This document shows, one piece after another, positions 33,601 to 46,351 of a stretch of 64,000 nt of DNA. The DNA is from Coprinellus micaceus (Eukaryota; Basidiomycota; Agaricomycetes; Agaricales; Psathyrellaceae): contig OX596341.1 of NCBI GenBank assembly GCA_951394405.1, forward strand, positions 1,550,001-1,614,000, read 5' to 3'. Each line of letters opens with the position of its first letter. Position 1 is the stretch's first letter. The position numbers and the translations under genes are program-made. Below the pieces are notes generated by a model that had not been told where the DNA came from, made no database searches, and saw only the letters and a list, made by a program, of their open reading frames with translations.

Positions 33601-33763
33601 GGTAGTGTGGCGTACGCCGTATCAGTGAAAGCTCTTTAAAGATTGTGGGATAGTGGTAGGACTTAGAATGACACTGACTTCAACGCATGCAGGACTCGAA
33701 CTGCCCACCCAAACATGGGTTGATCAAAAATCGGGATTCTGCATAATTTTGAAAAGCACTAAT

Positions 33764-34925
33764 GGATGGGTTGCGCCATCCAGGGGTTGTCCTCATGGAC
33801 CTGGTTTGTTGGTTTATTTTGGTACACCAAGGCCTTTTTCTGACTCATCTCTCCAAGCCATCACTGCTCCACTCCTATTCCTCTCCTTCTGTCTATGTGT
33901 AGCCAGTTATTGGGATTGCATGTGCAAATGCTCGCACATCTGTTGGCATCTGTTATTGATCTGCTTTGAGAGCCAATCTGCTCGTGCTCTCAACTGTGCT
34001 CCATGGAGTCATCCCAGAATAGCTCGCTTAGGGAACACCTATTTTCTCTCAGCTTGTAGAACGATGCAAGTATGACCCACTGTAAGTGGGGAGAGTTCAA
34101 TGTTAGATTGAAAGTAAGTAGGGTATACAAGATACGCACCTGTAAGCAGGGAGAGTTTGATGGGGACTCACCCACTTACACTGTGGACTATATACTATGG
34201 AGAACAATAGATAACCTATATGCGGAACAATAGAAAAGAACAATAGATGTTCCATAAGTAGAGAACAATAGTAGTGAATGGAGATAAGGTGGAGATAAGA
34301 GAACAATAAGTGCGAGTATAATGGGAATAATACAAGGCAGTTGTTGTTCTCTGTAGAACAATAGAAGATAAGTAAAATGTTCGAAATAGGGGTATTCTTT
34401 GTAGAGATAGAGTTGACATGAGCATTGTCTTCCAACATAGCTACCAACTCAGGGACTCGGTGCTCCATTGTGCCTGGGCACTTATGCTCCTCACAATGTC
34501 ATCCTGCATCCTCAGACTTGGACCTGTCAGCCAACTGTTCTCCTTCCATTTCCAGATAGGGGCATAGCCAGGTGCAGGGGTCTCAGTGATTGCTGTAAGT
34601 CCCATTCCCCGCCCCTTGTACCCACTATGTCTCTGGTACTTTGTAACCCTATTTGTTTGGTATGTGCTGCACTCATCTCAAAGCAGAGTCTCCTTCCAAC
34701 AGTATGTTTCAGCACTTGGGCCTCCAGCACTCTAAAGGGAGGTCTTGAGGTGATTCTTGGTGTTTGCTGAGAGATGTGATGGTCTCTTCAAGACTCATCA
34801 TGTCTTAAGTCTCCAGCATCCTTTAGTTGTCAAACTGGGTTGTGCTCAAAACTTTCTATTGCCCAATGACTCTTGTTGGCCTTCAAATACATGTATTTTG
34901 TTAATATAATCGAAAATTTTATAGG
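33764..34925. repeat. Unclassified repeat, copy B
   Basis: Direct repeat of 32830-33600. It is about 390 bp longer because of the LTR inserted at 34055-34437. The 160 bp between the two copies are not repeated. Confidence 0.7.
34055..34437. repeat. Solo LTR inside repeat copy B
   Basis: Starts TGTAGAACGATG and ends GTCTTCCAACA, and is absent from copy A, where the site reads CTCTTAGCTATCG. The flanks CAGCT (34050-34054) and TAGCT (34438-34442) fit a 5-bp target duplication with one mutation. It is rich in AGAACAATAG words like the block at 27121-27584. Confidence 0.75.
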
Positions 34926-35362
34926 TAGCATGGCATAAGCCATATCACCACACATACCAGACAAACAACTACAATTGCCAACATTGTACTTGGTAATCAA
35001 CCAGCCCATGTTTGCAGTACTCTGCCAACAATTGCTGACATCACTACCATTGGCCTGACCCCAAGCTGACCATTGATGGACACTTGACCACCTCCTTCAA
35101 CGACAGTTGTAATGACAGCGAGGTGGCAGAACAAGAATGTGGTACTGTGGAGACAATGATGTTGAGGGCAATGCAGCACACAATGAGGGAAGGGGACTTG
35201 AATCAGCAATTGCCAAGTAGGATCATACAACATTGATGCATTTCCTGGTGTCAAAGTCTTGGCACACAAGATCACTAGTGGGGATGAACCTGAGACAAAA
35301 TGCCTTGGAATTTACATTATAACAAAGCTCCTGCCCAAGGTGCACATATATTTATTCTTCTA
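34926..35362. other. Boundary of transposon island, no gene seen
   Basis: About 440 bp without a supported frame lie between the repeat block and the 3' end of FIG4. It probably includes the FIG4 3' UTR. Confidence 0.4.
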
Positions 35363-38300
35363 TCAAATACACCCAACCCACTTCTCATAGTTGAAACTAA
35401 CTGAAAGTGGATCCCTCTTTGAATCTAACTCCTGATGCAACCACTGCCCCCTCTGCGCATGAACCAAAAACTCAATTGGAGCCTTCTCATAAATATCCAC
35501 AGGGTCAAAGTAACCCATTGGATCTGATGACCCACCCATCCCAGGCATGTTCAGGCCCCTAGGGAAGTACACACTGGCTTTGCTTGAGTCATAGCCCCAA
35601 GGGTCAGAGTTGGCATAAGGTGAGGTGTCATTGGTGAAGTAGGGTGATTCCATGGGTGAGTCATAGGTGGGGAAATATCCAAGCCCTGCACTGATTGAAG
35701 AGGCATATAGTTCCCAGTCTTTTCTGTCGGACACATTCATTGGCCCTTCGAGAAGGTCTTGACATTGGTTAAAGTAGCTGCAAGTGAATCAGTACACTTT
35801 GGCAACATCAAGAGAGCTAGGTTGACCCACCTCTCATACTCCTCTTCCTCTTGAACAGACACACCTGGACTCAGCAACCTAACTGCCAATGCACTTGTAC
35901 TCCTTACTTCGCTGAATGGAACAACCGGCTTCTCCTTCTCCTTTACCCTCTCCCTCCTGTGATGGATATAATCGGTATTGGTTGTTGTAGTCGCAGAGCT
36001 TGAGTTCTTACTACTTGTGCTTGCCTGCTTCTTCGGAGCAGGGGCCATGGCACTACTTGTGTGCTGGCTAAGCGCAGAAGAGGAACCAGCAGGTGAGGTA
36101 GCGCCCCCAATCCAGCGGCGGTTAAGGACGCCCTGAACGCCTTGCAAGGCGCGATGCGAGCGGGACTCGGTGTGCGATTGGGTGGAGGTGGGAGGTGACG
36201 AGGATGGACGTGGGTCATGTGGGTTAGCGGGGTGATGCTTGTGCGGCTCAAATGGGCTCTGGTTGACGTCCTTCAACGTCTTCCTACACTTCAATCAGTT
36301 CCCCCCCTTGCGAACAATAGCTCGTGACGCACCCAGGCAACTTCAAGGTACTGTTCATGCTATACGCAAAGTGCTTCCCCAGACTCGTAAACAGTGTTGG
36401 GCGATAATACTCGACCCAAAAGTCTCCCCTCGTCTGCGCAAACACTTTCAGAGCCCTTTCACAGTCTTTGAGGGCGTAGGCAGGCATGAGGTTTTCATCC
36501 TTGTACCATTTGCGATAACCCCCGCGGACTGGGGTGCCAGTGACACTGCGTTCTGAGAGGATACCGAGGAAAAGGTTGATGGCAGCCTGCTTATCGGCGT
36601 CTGGAGGGTTTTTCAGTGGATTCAATAATTTGGTTAGCCATCGCTAGCCTAGCCTATCAAAGAAGGAAGGCTTACCTAGGAGCGAATTTGCATAGAACCT
36701 CCTAATGTTCTCGATAATGTCCCTCGAATGGCTATTCCAATGCGGCATCCTTCTATATGTCTCCACCCGATTCACCAACGCGCTCCCCGTATACTGCAAC
36801 GCGATTGTATCCCCGTGATCATGGTACATCTCCGTCAACATGTTCACCGCATCGGAATCGAATGCCAGGTTTGGAGAATCGACGACACCGAGGGCGTATA
36901 GCTGGTGTCCAAGAGCACGCTTGCCGAAAACGAATTGGGCAGCGTTGGTTCGGTCGAGGCAATCAACGCAGTTGGTGCGGCAGATGCCGTTCTGGAGGGA
37001 GATGGTGGGACGATAGTATTCGGGGTGGCCACTGAGATCGAGCACAGGGCGATCCCACGAAAGAGTGGAAGAGGTCAAGGCAGTAGAGAAAGAGGCCAAG
37101 GTCGGCAAAGTCAGTGGCGAGATCCCTCAGGGCATAAGACCACTCACTCCAACTTCGCCTGGACGTAGTGCGAATACGGCTCAGGGCCCGAGTGGAAGAA
37201 CCCTGTCAATTGAATGGACTCTTCCGCGATATCCTCGAGGTAGCTGATCACGTCTTGGGTCTTCCTACGCCACCCTTCTCGTCACTATGCGTTCCCCACC
37301 TTTCAGTAACGGAGAAGAACGTACTCTTTGTATGCCCGACTCATATCCCAGGCCCGATACACCATCTTCTTGCCGCGGGGGAGGCTCTGGTTGAGGTACT
37401 TGACGCACTGGGTGTACTCATCGAGAAGCTTGCTCTCGCGGGGCACGGGTTCGCGACGCCTTTATGCCAGGGGCAGAGAGGTTTGGGAATGAGGTGCCAG
37501 GAATAAGCAAATCGTTCATGGGTCAGATTTCGCCGACCGAACAAACAGGTAGGAGTATGAAACTTGTACGTACTTGATCAAATTCAGAATCGTAAGGGGC
37601 GTCCCGTAGCGCATGAAGAGGTCGTCAAAGTGCTTGGCAGCGGCGGTATAGAAAGGGTCCACGACACTAACTGAAAGGGCCAGGGCGTTAGCGAGCGAAC
37701 TCTCCCGGCGGGGAGGCTTGGTGGATGTGAGGCTTGGAAGTTCAGAAGCGAGAAAGAAGCGAACATCGAGCATGGGGGGTAGCGGAAGAAAGGAAAGGGA
37801 AAGGGCCCACTCACTCTCAATCGGCGGCTTGGGAACCATACTCGTCGTCTCTTGCGTCCAAAACACTGGTATGCTGCCTCGATACTGCACGTAGCTCGTA
37901 TAGTTCGGACTCGGCCTTCGTTCCTGATACTTCCCGCCGGCGGCTAGCTCGCCAGGATAGTAGAACGGGGTAGTAACCGCCTCGGCGACGATCTGCTCGG
38001 TTTCGACTTCGTTGGCGACGTTGCCCTGTACTGATCGTCAGCGTGAATTCAAAGCAATAACAATAGGAGACCGCCTATATGGCCATCCTCCAGCAGGACA
38101 CTACGAGGGCGGGGTGGATCGAGGGGGAACGGAAGGGACCAGAACGAGGAAGGAAAAAGTGAATAGGAACGAACCTCGTCGTTGACCCCTCTCTTCAAGT
38201 ACCTCGCGCCAGCAAAGTGCCTCGACCTCCGCGCGATGAGCGTGATGAACACCACTCTACCCAGCACGGTGAGCTCTAGGGGTGTGTTAGCATTTTGTCC

Positions 38301-39512
38301 TGAGACCATGGGCTGATCTGAGAGGCGGCGTCGGCAGGAGGGTGAAGGAACGTGGAGATAGGTAGGCGGAAAAGGAGTGAAGGATAGGGCGAAGGAAGGA
38401 AGGGAGGAAGGGGCCAGCACGTACTCGCTTGATCGACATGCCCGTGTATCATCGGTACGAGCCAATCCGTCCTCATTGCGGTCCTCCCACTCTCCAAATC
38501 CACGCCCATCTCGCTCTCGTTCCGATGGGGATTCGGAAACGCGGCGCTCATCATATGAAAGTTCCATGCGAACCTATCATTGAAGGGCCAGTCTGCGTGT
38601 ACCGGCCTCGCAGCCTTGGTCAGGTTGTGTTGGAGGGATGAGGTCAGGTCGTACGTGTAGCTGTTTCCCCCCTATTAGCCATGCTCGAACGGAAAGTAAA
38701 GATAGAGAGAAGAAGCGCACCTGAAGTAGAAGTTCTTGCTCATATCCACCTGCTTCCACACATTCATGCACCTATGCTCCTCCGCGGCCTTCTCGACCCT
38801 GTGGTTGAAGCACACGGGTACGACCTCCGTGCCTTCGCAGTGGTAGAGGTAGTGGCCTCCGAGGAGGGCGACGACAGACCGCTTCGTGAGCAGGACCATG
38901 TACCAGCCTGCTGTAAAACGAATGAAGCCTACATCGCGAGTCGTCAGTCAACCAGGAGTGTAGACGGTGAGAAAAGAGGAACGCACCAGCAACCCCAAAG
39001 AACACCTTTGCCTTCCCCAGCCCGCCATAGGGCTTATTCCCATCGTCGAGCATCTTCAACATCGCACTCATCTGCCTCCCACTATACTCCGCCTCGTCCT
39101 CCACGACCGTCAACTCGTTCCCCTCCGTGCTCCCATCGTCGCCCTTACTCGGCGTTGTCCGATCGATCTTGATAATACGGTGTCGAGAGTCTGTGGTGTT
39201 GGAAGCGATGATGTAGAAGCGGACACGATTCTCGTAGAGGAGGAACTTGTTGTAGACAGATTGGGTGTTTGGATGGGAAGAAGGGTGTGGGCGAGGGTGT
39301 GGGTTGGCTCCATTGGTAGTGATGGAGGCACCGGTGGGTTTTCGGGATGGGTGTGCTTGTTGGGGGGTAGGAGAAGCTGAACCCTCCGGTGACTTCTCCT
39401 TGAGCTCGCCAGTGCCATTGGCGGACTGAGTAGGTGGAGGGGAACCCGCACTAGGAGCTTCGGCTGGGACAGGGGCACCGCCGTTGGGCCCGCTGCTGGA
39501 TTTCTCGTTCAT
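35363..39512 (-). CDS. FIG4: FIG4-like polyphosphoinositide 5-phosphatase (Sac domain)
   Basis: Removes the 5-phosphate of PtdIns(3,5)P2 at vacuole/late endosome membranes, in a complex with the Fab1/PIKfyve kinase and Vac14 in other eukaryotes. About 12 exons. Exon 1 starts at 39512 with a Ser/Pro-rich leader, then [25 protein letters not shown] and [12 protein letters not shown]; exon 2 has [20 protein letters not shown]. Later exons give [62 protein letters not shown] and the catalytic CX5R loop [13 protein letters not shown] (about 36940). The C-terminal tail has [13 protein letters not shown] and a long Ser/Pro-rich insert. The Sac signature and order are clear; exact splice sites of middle exons are inferred. 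Confidence 0.9.
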
Positions 39513-41501
39513 TTCAGGATCCACTGGTAAATGGCGAGAGTCAGCGAGAGAGCTTGGGCAAGGAAGGATAGGGCGTACTCTGGGTGCATGACGCAGGGTG
39601 GAGCTGAGCGCCAACAGGGGTTTATCGGGGCCAATGCCTGGATGAGTCAGCGCATCACTGTCAAACTTTATCTACACCACGACCTGTCGTATATCTTCTG
39701 CATGGGCCTCTCTATTTCTTCCTTTCCCTAAATTCACCAGGTCCTCGACTTTGCGTGCAGCCTTGGGGCGACCCAGCAACACTCGTCGAGCCCGCTCCTC
39801 TCAGCACGGTGATTGCCCCCTACCCATTCCAGCCCCATTTCAGTCACCCCATGTCTTTTACTCTATCACTGCTTCGCGCGGCATCCCTTCCCAGCTTGGT
39901 CCTCATCTTGTCTCCGGGCTGATGCTCGCCGCCTACAACAATGAGTGGAATGGTTGCCTTCTGAGGTGACTAGCAGGAACGACAGCCACTTCAAGACCCC
40001 CATACGCCTCTTGAATACACACTCGCCCTCCCCCTCATGTCACTTGCCGACCCTCTGTTCCTGCGGACGCGGGATCTAGCTCTACAGTCTCCCTAAGCTT
40101 CGACGTGCCCGGATTCACCTCCCCGGACGATTATATTCGGGATATCAGTCCCCTCGCTTTATACACTTTCAGTCCTCCCTTAAAAGCATCCCTTCTCTAC
40201 CGTCTCGACGACTGGAACTCTGGGTACCAGGAGCCCACTTTTCTACGGTTGGAATTTCCACAATTGGGAGCTCCAAACCCCTCCACAAAGCCCTCCCTAG
40301 TTCTTTCATCCCGTCCCACCTCCCTTCCCGGCACCACCCCTAGTCTCCGGGCCCTCTGATTGATTCTGGATTGCGGCTGCCTTTCACACACCTTTCTCTT
40401 TCGATAAAAGGGAGCGATCTTCCCGAAGTCCCCCTGGAGTCATCCAAGCGCAGCGACATCACATCTTCACGTCCACCGAGCGCTGGACCTTCGAATTCTC
40501 CGACAGGAAAGGTACACAAGTTTTCTAACACTGGCATATCTTCGCCGGCTTCACGATATACTCGATCCTCTTACGAACCCCTGTGCATCTGCGAATTTCC
40601 CCTACATCTTGGCCCACTAGCACAGCCTTAGCTTCTCCTGCGCCGGGGCGCTTTACCTGAAGGTCTGATCATCCCGCGGACCATCATCGTACTCCGCGCC
40701 ATGGTCCACTCGCTGTTTTGGGACTCTCCTCTTCTGCCAAACCATTTTCGGGTCTCCTATCGGCTGGCCCCGGTCGTTGTGTCGTATCTTTTATCACTGG
40801 CTCGTTCCCCGGAACGGGCGGCTCAATTCTCTCGTGCCCCTTTACGGTAGCAAAGGCCGACTCCTCGGACGCCCAATGCATGCTTTAACTTCCGTACCTG
40901 CCGGTGTCACTTTGTGGACGGCTTCTCACTGGAGACTGCCGCGTTCCACAGCGCCCACTCTATCATCCGTGTATGGATTTGGAACATCGCAAGGAAATTT
41001 AAAGTTCCCTTTCTCATCCAGCCGATTTGTCAAACCTTTCTTCCGGGCCTCAAAAGCCAAGATCGGTGTCTACCCCACCTCGGGACGAACTAGCGTTACC
41101 CGGCGCCGTTTTCCCAGCCAATGCGGACTTGAGCGCTCCTTGAATTCGTCATATGGTGTCCCCCAGTGAAGGCCCCCCGGGTCCGAGCGCACTATGGCTG
41201 CATTCGGTAGTCTCGCCCCAATTCCGTTTTAGGTATCAAATCACCCATAAATGGAATACGAACGAGACTCGGGTGGCGAAGGAAGAATTTCTCCCCTCTC
41301 TCATGGCTGAGGGATAATGGCGAGAAATGCACTGGCCAACATGGTATATATTACGAAACGGAGTAGGTGAAGGTGCGGTAGGGAGGAAGGGTAAGATATC
41401 AAAACGTTCTGAAGCATACGAGGGAACTGTAACACATCTACATCGGAGCACGATGGCTCGGATAGGGACCCATCACGGATGATGCGACCTGTGCGATAAG
41501 C
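39513..41501. other. Gene-free interval
   Basis: About 2 kb without a supported gene. Short frames on both strands are Ser/Pro-rich and lack family signatures. It would contain the FIG4 promoter (near 39513-39700) and the 3' end of the next gene. A decayed gene cannot be excluded. Confidence 0.4.
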
Positions 41502-43132
41502 CTACTGCGTCTTGGCACTGGACTGGCTGATGTTGGTAGCATACAATGCCAACGCTTCACCAAGATTAGTGTAGGACTCCTTGATGAGGGAGACACGGTT
41601 CATGAATGCCTGAATTGGTGTAGTGTCAGATCATCATGAATATGAGCAACTCGGAACAAAGAAAACATACCTTCTTGGAACCCTCGTCGCCAATGGCAGC
41701 GTTGAGGCCCGCGTTGATCAAACCGGCATCGTGCGCCACCGTACCCCAGATGGCTGCAAATTGGTCAAGGCGGGCGCAGATATCGGTGATGTCAGCCTTC
41801 TGGTTCTGTAGAATCGCCCTGAGCTCGTTGAGCTGCTCGAGCTGCGCCTGAAGGTCTGCCAGCTGTCGCCGGGCAGCGCCCAGTTCCTGCTTTTTCTCTG
41901 GGGAGCGCGTCAGTCAAAAGGTCGGCCATCCATCGTATTCGTTAGCGCACCGTCCGTTTTAACGATGTAAGCAATGAGGACACCGAGCTCAGTGATGGCA
42001 GCAACTGCGCCAGCGATCTGTCGAAACGACGTAAGGGACTGCGGGGCTGAGAAAGCGAATCAAGTGAACGCACAATAACACCAAGCGCGACGAAAGGTCC
42101 GGCAGGCCCCAAAGCAGCCATGGCACCAATGGCACCGACGGCAGTGGCGACGAGGGTGACGCCAAGAGCAATTCCCATGGCCATGACCACGGTCTGGCAC
42201 CTAGCGAGAAGGTAATGAGCATGATCCGTTCCTCAAGAAACCAAAAGTACTTACTTCTTGAGTTCGAGCTGCAACCTCTGAATCTCGGTTTCCTTGGCTG
42301 AGATCGCGTTCGTGAGTTCAATCCCATGATCCTCTGCGAATGCATCAAATGTGTCCTTGAAAGCCTCAAGGTCACGACGGAGGTCCGTGAAATCTTGAGA
42401 GTACTTCTGAGCCTTGCCTACTGTCTCGGAAGAGTTGAGCTTCTGTCCGAAAGGGTCAGTTCGCTGGAAAGGGGAAACGAAGTTAGACGAGTCGTTGGTA
42501 TTCACTTAAAAAAGCCTACTACGAACCCTTGTAAACGCATTGAGGTCCAGTCTGGCATCGGCCAGGTCGTCAGCCGTCTTGATGTCCTCGACCATGGGAA
42601 CGACGACATTGACAAAATCTGTGTTCAGGTGTTAGTTACCGTTCACAACATTGGCCTCGGACAAAGAACGAACCGTTGATATATGCTTCAGTCGCGGTCG
42701 CAACGTCACGAGATCCCCAGAGTAAGGTGGTCCAACGCTATCGCGCCTGTCAGTGGATAAGAACGTCGCCGGAGTTGATTTCTATACCTGTTGGTACCCA
42801 ATCCAGGTTGGCTGGAACTTAGGGACAGGGTTGCCTTGCTTATCCTTGTAGTTGTTATTGTCAACCCTTCCAAGCCCAAGGCGGACACGCTCGAAAGCTT
42901 CGTCGACCTTGACAGCACTGTCAGCGAGCGCTTGCACTTCCGCCATGAGCTTGGTCTTGGTTTCGGGTTTCGCAGCCTCCTCTGCCATGGCCTCTTGTGC
43001 TTTCTCTTGAACGCTTGTCGGCAGACCGACGAGGCTGGGTAAGTTGGCCTTGACATTGTCGGGGAGCGTGTCGTAGACGCCGAGCTCCTTGATGGAGTCG
43101 TATGCCGGGGGGAGATCAGTTGCAGCAAACAT
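41502..43132 (-). CDS. Helical membrane-insertion protein, alpha pore-forming-toxin-like
   Basis: The start is at 43132 and the stop at 41502-41504, with about six introns, for roughly 360 residues. Exon 1 (115 residues) ends at 42788 and is mostly helical. The middle has an amphipathic segment (ETEIQRLQLELKK) followed by a long Gly/Ala-rich hydrophobic hairpin split by an intron (about 42190-41960). Then comes a coiled coil (RRQLADLQAQLEQLNELRAI) and a C-terminal helix ending in YATNIS. Helical bundle, central hydrophobic hairpin, coiled coil is the plan of ClyA/HBL-type pore-forming proteins, and fungal relatives exist. Similarity is by architecture, so function is uncertain. No signal peptide is seen. 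No break is seen. Confidence 0.6.
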
Positions 43133-44579
43133 TTTTGTAGGGGCTTGGTAGATGTGACTGAGAAGACTTGTTGGGATACTGATCTATGTGGGTATCTGAG
43201 GCTGCTCTTTATACCTAATCCTCAAACCAGTTCCCAGTTTGATGGTCGGTAAGAGTATGAGACGAGGGCCATGTTTTCCGCCAAGACCGCTAGTACAATG
43301 AGGACCACAACCCAATCAGCCTCGACTCCGGCTTCTTGGAGGTTTCAAGAGGGAACTTTTGGCTTCGCTACTCCCATATCGAGCGGAAACGCGAGTTGGG
43401 CCGCACAGTCACCCCGCCGCTGCTGCCACGCTCTCGTTCTATATTTACCATCCTCGAGAGGAGGGGCTTGAGGCTGTAGAAGCTCCTAGAAAAGCGCAGA
43501 GCCAAATTTTGGCCAAACCGTAGCTCTGTACCGGCGGAGGAGTGACACCTTTCCTTATCTTGGGGCTTTTCAGGCGTCTAGGGCGCAGCAAGGGGACGTA
43601 CAGTCATTTGGGAGACACCTATGAGAGCCACCAAGGCCGCATCATACGCCCCGTAATCACGCTCTTCAAGGTAGACACAGAACACAATCAGCGCGTTCTC
43701 AAAATGTACCCCCGTTCGCACCGTGAGGGTAAATCCGATCGCTGTGGGCCAGGGAGAGTGAACCTTGTTCGAGTCGCTTCGAAAGTTCCCTCAGGCAGCT
43801 GAGCTCGGGTAGCACGGCAAGCGTCGATCCTAGGTCAGGAGGTAAGGAGTCCGATGTAGCGAGACTCGCATGCGGGGGAAGCATCCAAGCCCTGCGCTGT
43901 CAGCGGACCGTAGAGGAGGTGGATATCTTCCTGGTGCATCGGCTGGGGCTACGCCCGTCTACTTCTAGCTCCCTGTGGAGAGCGAAGGGACAGCTTGACA
44001 GAGCATGAGGAGGGGAGGTTAATACGTACGCTCTGGGAATGGCGCAGGTGGTGACGTGAGCGCTGAGGGGTCGGGGGATGGATGAGTCAGCACATCATTT
44101 TGGGTTCGGTATCGCCACTGGCAGTGGTGCCGTCTCTCTTTCTCGTTTTTCACTACGACATCCTCTGTCGACCCTCTCTAACCTCGTAAATATAAGTGTA
44201 TATGCACTCTGAAAAGGCCCCCTTTTTGGACAAGGGTTCCCACTGCCTCAGACGACAATTGACGGGCTGGCATTAAGTACTGTCTCCAAATTCCATCGCC
44301 AATACAGTAAAACACATCCACTGGTATCTCCATTACGGATTGAGAAAAAGGGGGTCCACTAATAGGCCTGGCCGCGATTGCCCTCCTCGCCCACGGTCGC
44401 ACTATCATGTGGAAATGGAATCATAGTTTGGTGTCGAATACATTTTACGAGACTCTCGGGGCACTCTTTCTTGAGCTCACTCAGTCATACATATATCCCG
44501 CCTTGATCACCCTTCCCCCGCATCCCCATACTTGCGCTGCATAGTTACCGAACGGAAGTCGAAGGTGACCAGTGACCAG
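43133..44579. other. Gene-free interval
   Basis: No supported gene over 1.4 kb. It should hold the promoter of the helical protein gene (right of 43132) and the 3' UTR of the PARP-like gene. Confidence 0.4.
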
Positions 44580-46351
44580 TTAGAAAGCGATCAAGAAAAC
44601 TGGGCGAATCGCGTCGTCAGTGTAGACAATAGTTTCGTTCGCTGGACCGTCCTGGTCGTAGACGACCTGCACATAATTCATGTGAGCAGTTGAACGGGTT
44701 TCCGGACAGCATAAGAGTGCCAAGGAACAGCCAGAACACAAAGGGGTGGACTCACGCAATCGTATCCAGCGGGGGCCGCGGTAGCGTGTCCGTTGGCCAC
44801 ATTGTATGCTTTACCGAGAACAACTTTTGTCAAGAGCATCACACCACCTGCTCCACAGTAGCCGAACGCCCTGCATGGGTGTTAGTTCGGCGGTCTGACT
44901 CATTGATACCTAAGTATGCCTACATACTTGCTCGACGATGTGGAGGAGTAGACTCCTGGGCCAAATCTAGCAACCGTCACACAATCAGCGACCATGCGAG
45001 GGTGGCCGAAATTTGCACTTACGATCCGTTCCTCGCTACTGACACTTTGAAAGAGGTCTTGAGGATATTGCAAACAGCGCACGTCGTCGATGTGCAGAGC
45101 TGTGTCGTTGTGACGCCCAGTTGGCATTGACGCCTGGTGCCATGGTAGCAGAAGTGTTCATTGCCAACCTTTTGCCTACGAATATCCGTCATTCAAAGTG
45201 TGCAGTTAGGAAGAAGGGAGGCTGACTTGTAGGCGGCGTACGGCTTGAGGAACCCGTCGTTCTCGATAATCTTGTATATCTTCTTTATTGCCGGGGCAGA
45301 ACCTCCTCCTTTCCAGGCTTTCTGGAACTTCTGCTCGGCTAAACATGGGTCAGTTACATGCTCAGCTCTCTCCTTAGCACAGGGACTGACCCATCTCGTA
45401 CGTCTTGTGTCCTTTCGGCGCCTCAAGGATCATCGGGGTTGATTTCATTGCGATGCGCTTACAGGTATTTCCACAGAGGTGGTGCTTCGTCCCGTTCCTT
45501 GGCCTGCATTTGCATAGCAAACAGGCTACCTTGGCTTTATCAGCGCAAGTGCTGCCGCATTGTTCGTGGCCTTGGAGCTTTGGTTTTCGATGGCAGTACT
45601 GGAGGTCGGGAAAATGAGGAAGTGACACTAGAGCTGTAAACAGAGAGAATTATAGGCATACAGTGCACATTGTAGAATCTCCTCCGTCCTTGCAGAGCTT
45701 CTCCGCGCAGGTTACCCCGCAAGTCACATAGTCGCGGTGGGTCGATCCTTTTTTGCACACCTACGAATCAAGGTGAGTAGTTGGCCACAGATCGCGATTT
45801 CAGGCTGAGTTTGGGCACTTACGACGCAGAGCTGCTGCTTAAGTTGAAAGAAAGGGGGGCCTGGACGTTGCGAACGATATCCCGCCATGTTTGGAACGCC
45901 CGCCGGCTGCGATGCTGCGAAGCGCCGAGAGGTGTCGCGATGCGAATACCCGCTGGCACGCCCCGAGGTTCCTGAGCGGGATGACGAGCGCGACCCAGAA
46001 TGCGCACCTTGCTGACTGAGTACAGAAGCGCAGGTTAGCCCACAAGTTGGGTACGACTGGCCGGTCTTTGCGTTGAAGTAGGGCGGCCTCCTCTGGCAGA
46101 CCTACGAAAGTGCGTGAGACTCGCCCGGAAATCGGAAAGATTGCCCATACAATACACATTCCAGTTGCTGTATAGCTTGGTAAAGAGGTTGTTGATGAGT
46201 AGTTAGGAGGAGGGGTTCGTGTGGCTGGTCTACGAGAGCTCATGAAGCCGTAGGTGTCATCGTCGGCATCGCTCCCGTCCGAGAACTGATCGCTTCCATA
46301 CCCATCGTCAGAGTCCACGTCGGATGGATAGGGATATTCCGCGCTCGCCAT
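44580..46351 (-). CDS. Cys-rich PARP-like ADP-ribosyltransferase
   Basis: Multi-exon gene with the start at 46351 (MASAEYPYP) and stop at 44580. It begins with an acidic low-complexity part. At least four short Cys modules follow: CIV/VCQRRPPYF...YPTCGLTC, CVVCKKGSTHRDYVTCGVTC, CHRKPKLQGHEQCGSTC and CLLCKCRPRNGTKHHLCGNTC, which probably bind zinc. Then comes a linker (EAPKGHKTYE, KKIYKIIEND) and a PARP-type catalytic fold: His in CYHGTRR, Tyr in RFGPGVYSSTSSSK and Glu in ANETIVYTDDAIRP, so the H-Y-E triad is present. PARPs transfer ADP-ribose from NAD+. The order and triad resemble a Cys-rich PARP-like group I recall from basidiomycetes. Splice details are inferred; target unknown. Confidence 0.75.

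Noticed and set aside
33660..33720. tRNA-like 3' half (GCAGTTCGAGTCC on the minus strand)
   Set aside because: A B-box-like word is present but no A box, acceptor stem or anticodon arm could be folded around it, so it is not called a tRNA or SINE.
35943..36251. Alternative frames within the FIG4 C-terminal tail
   Set aside because: They overlap the FIG4 coding exon in other frames and have no family signal.
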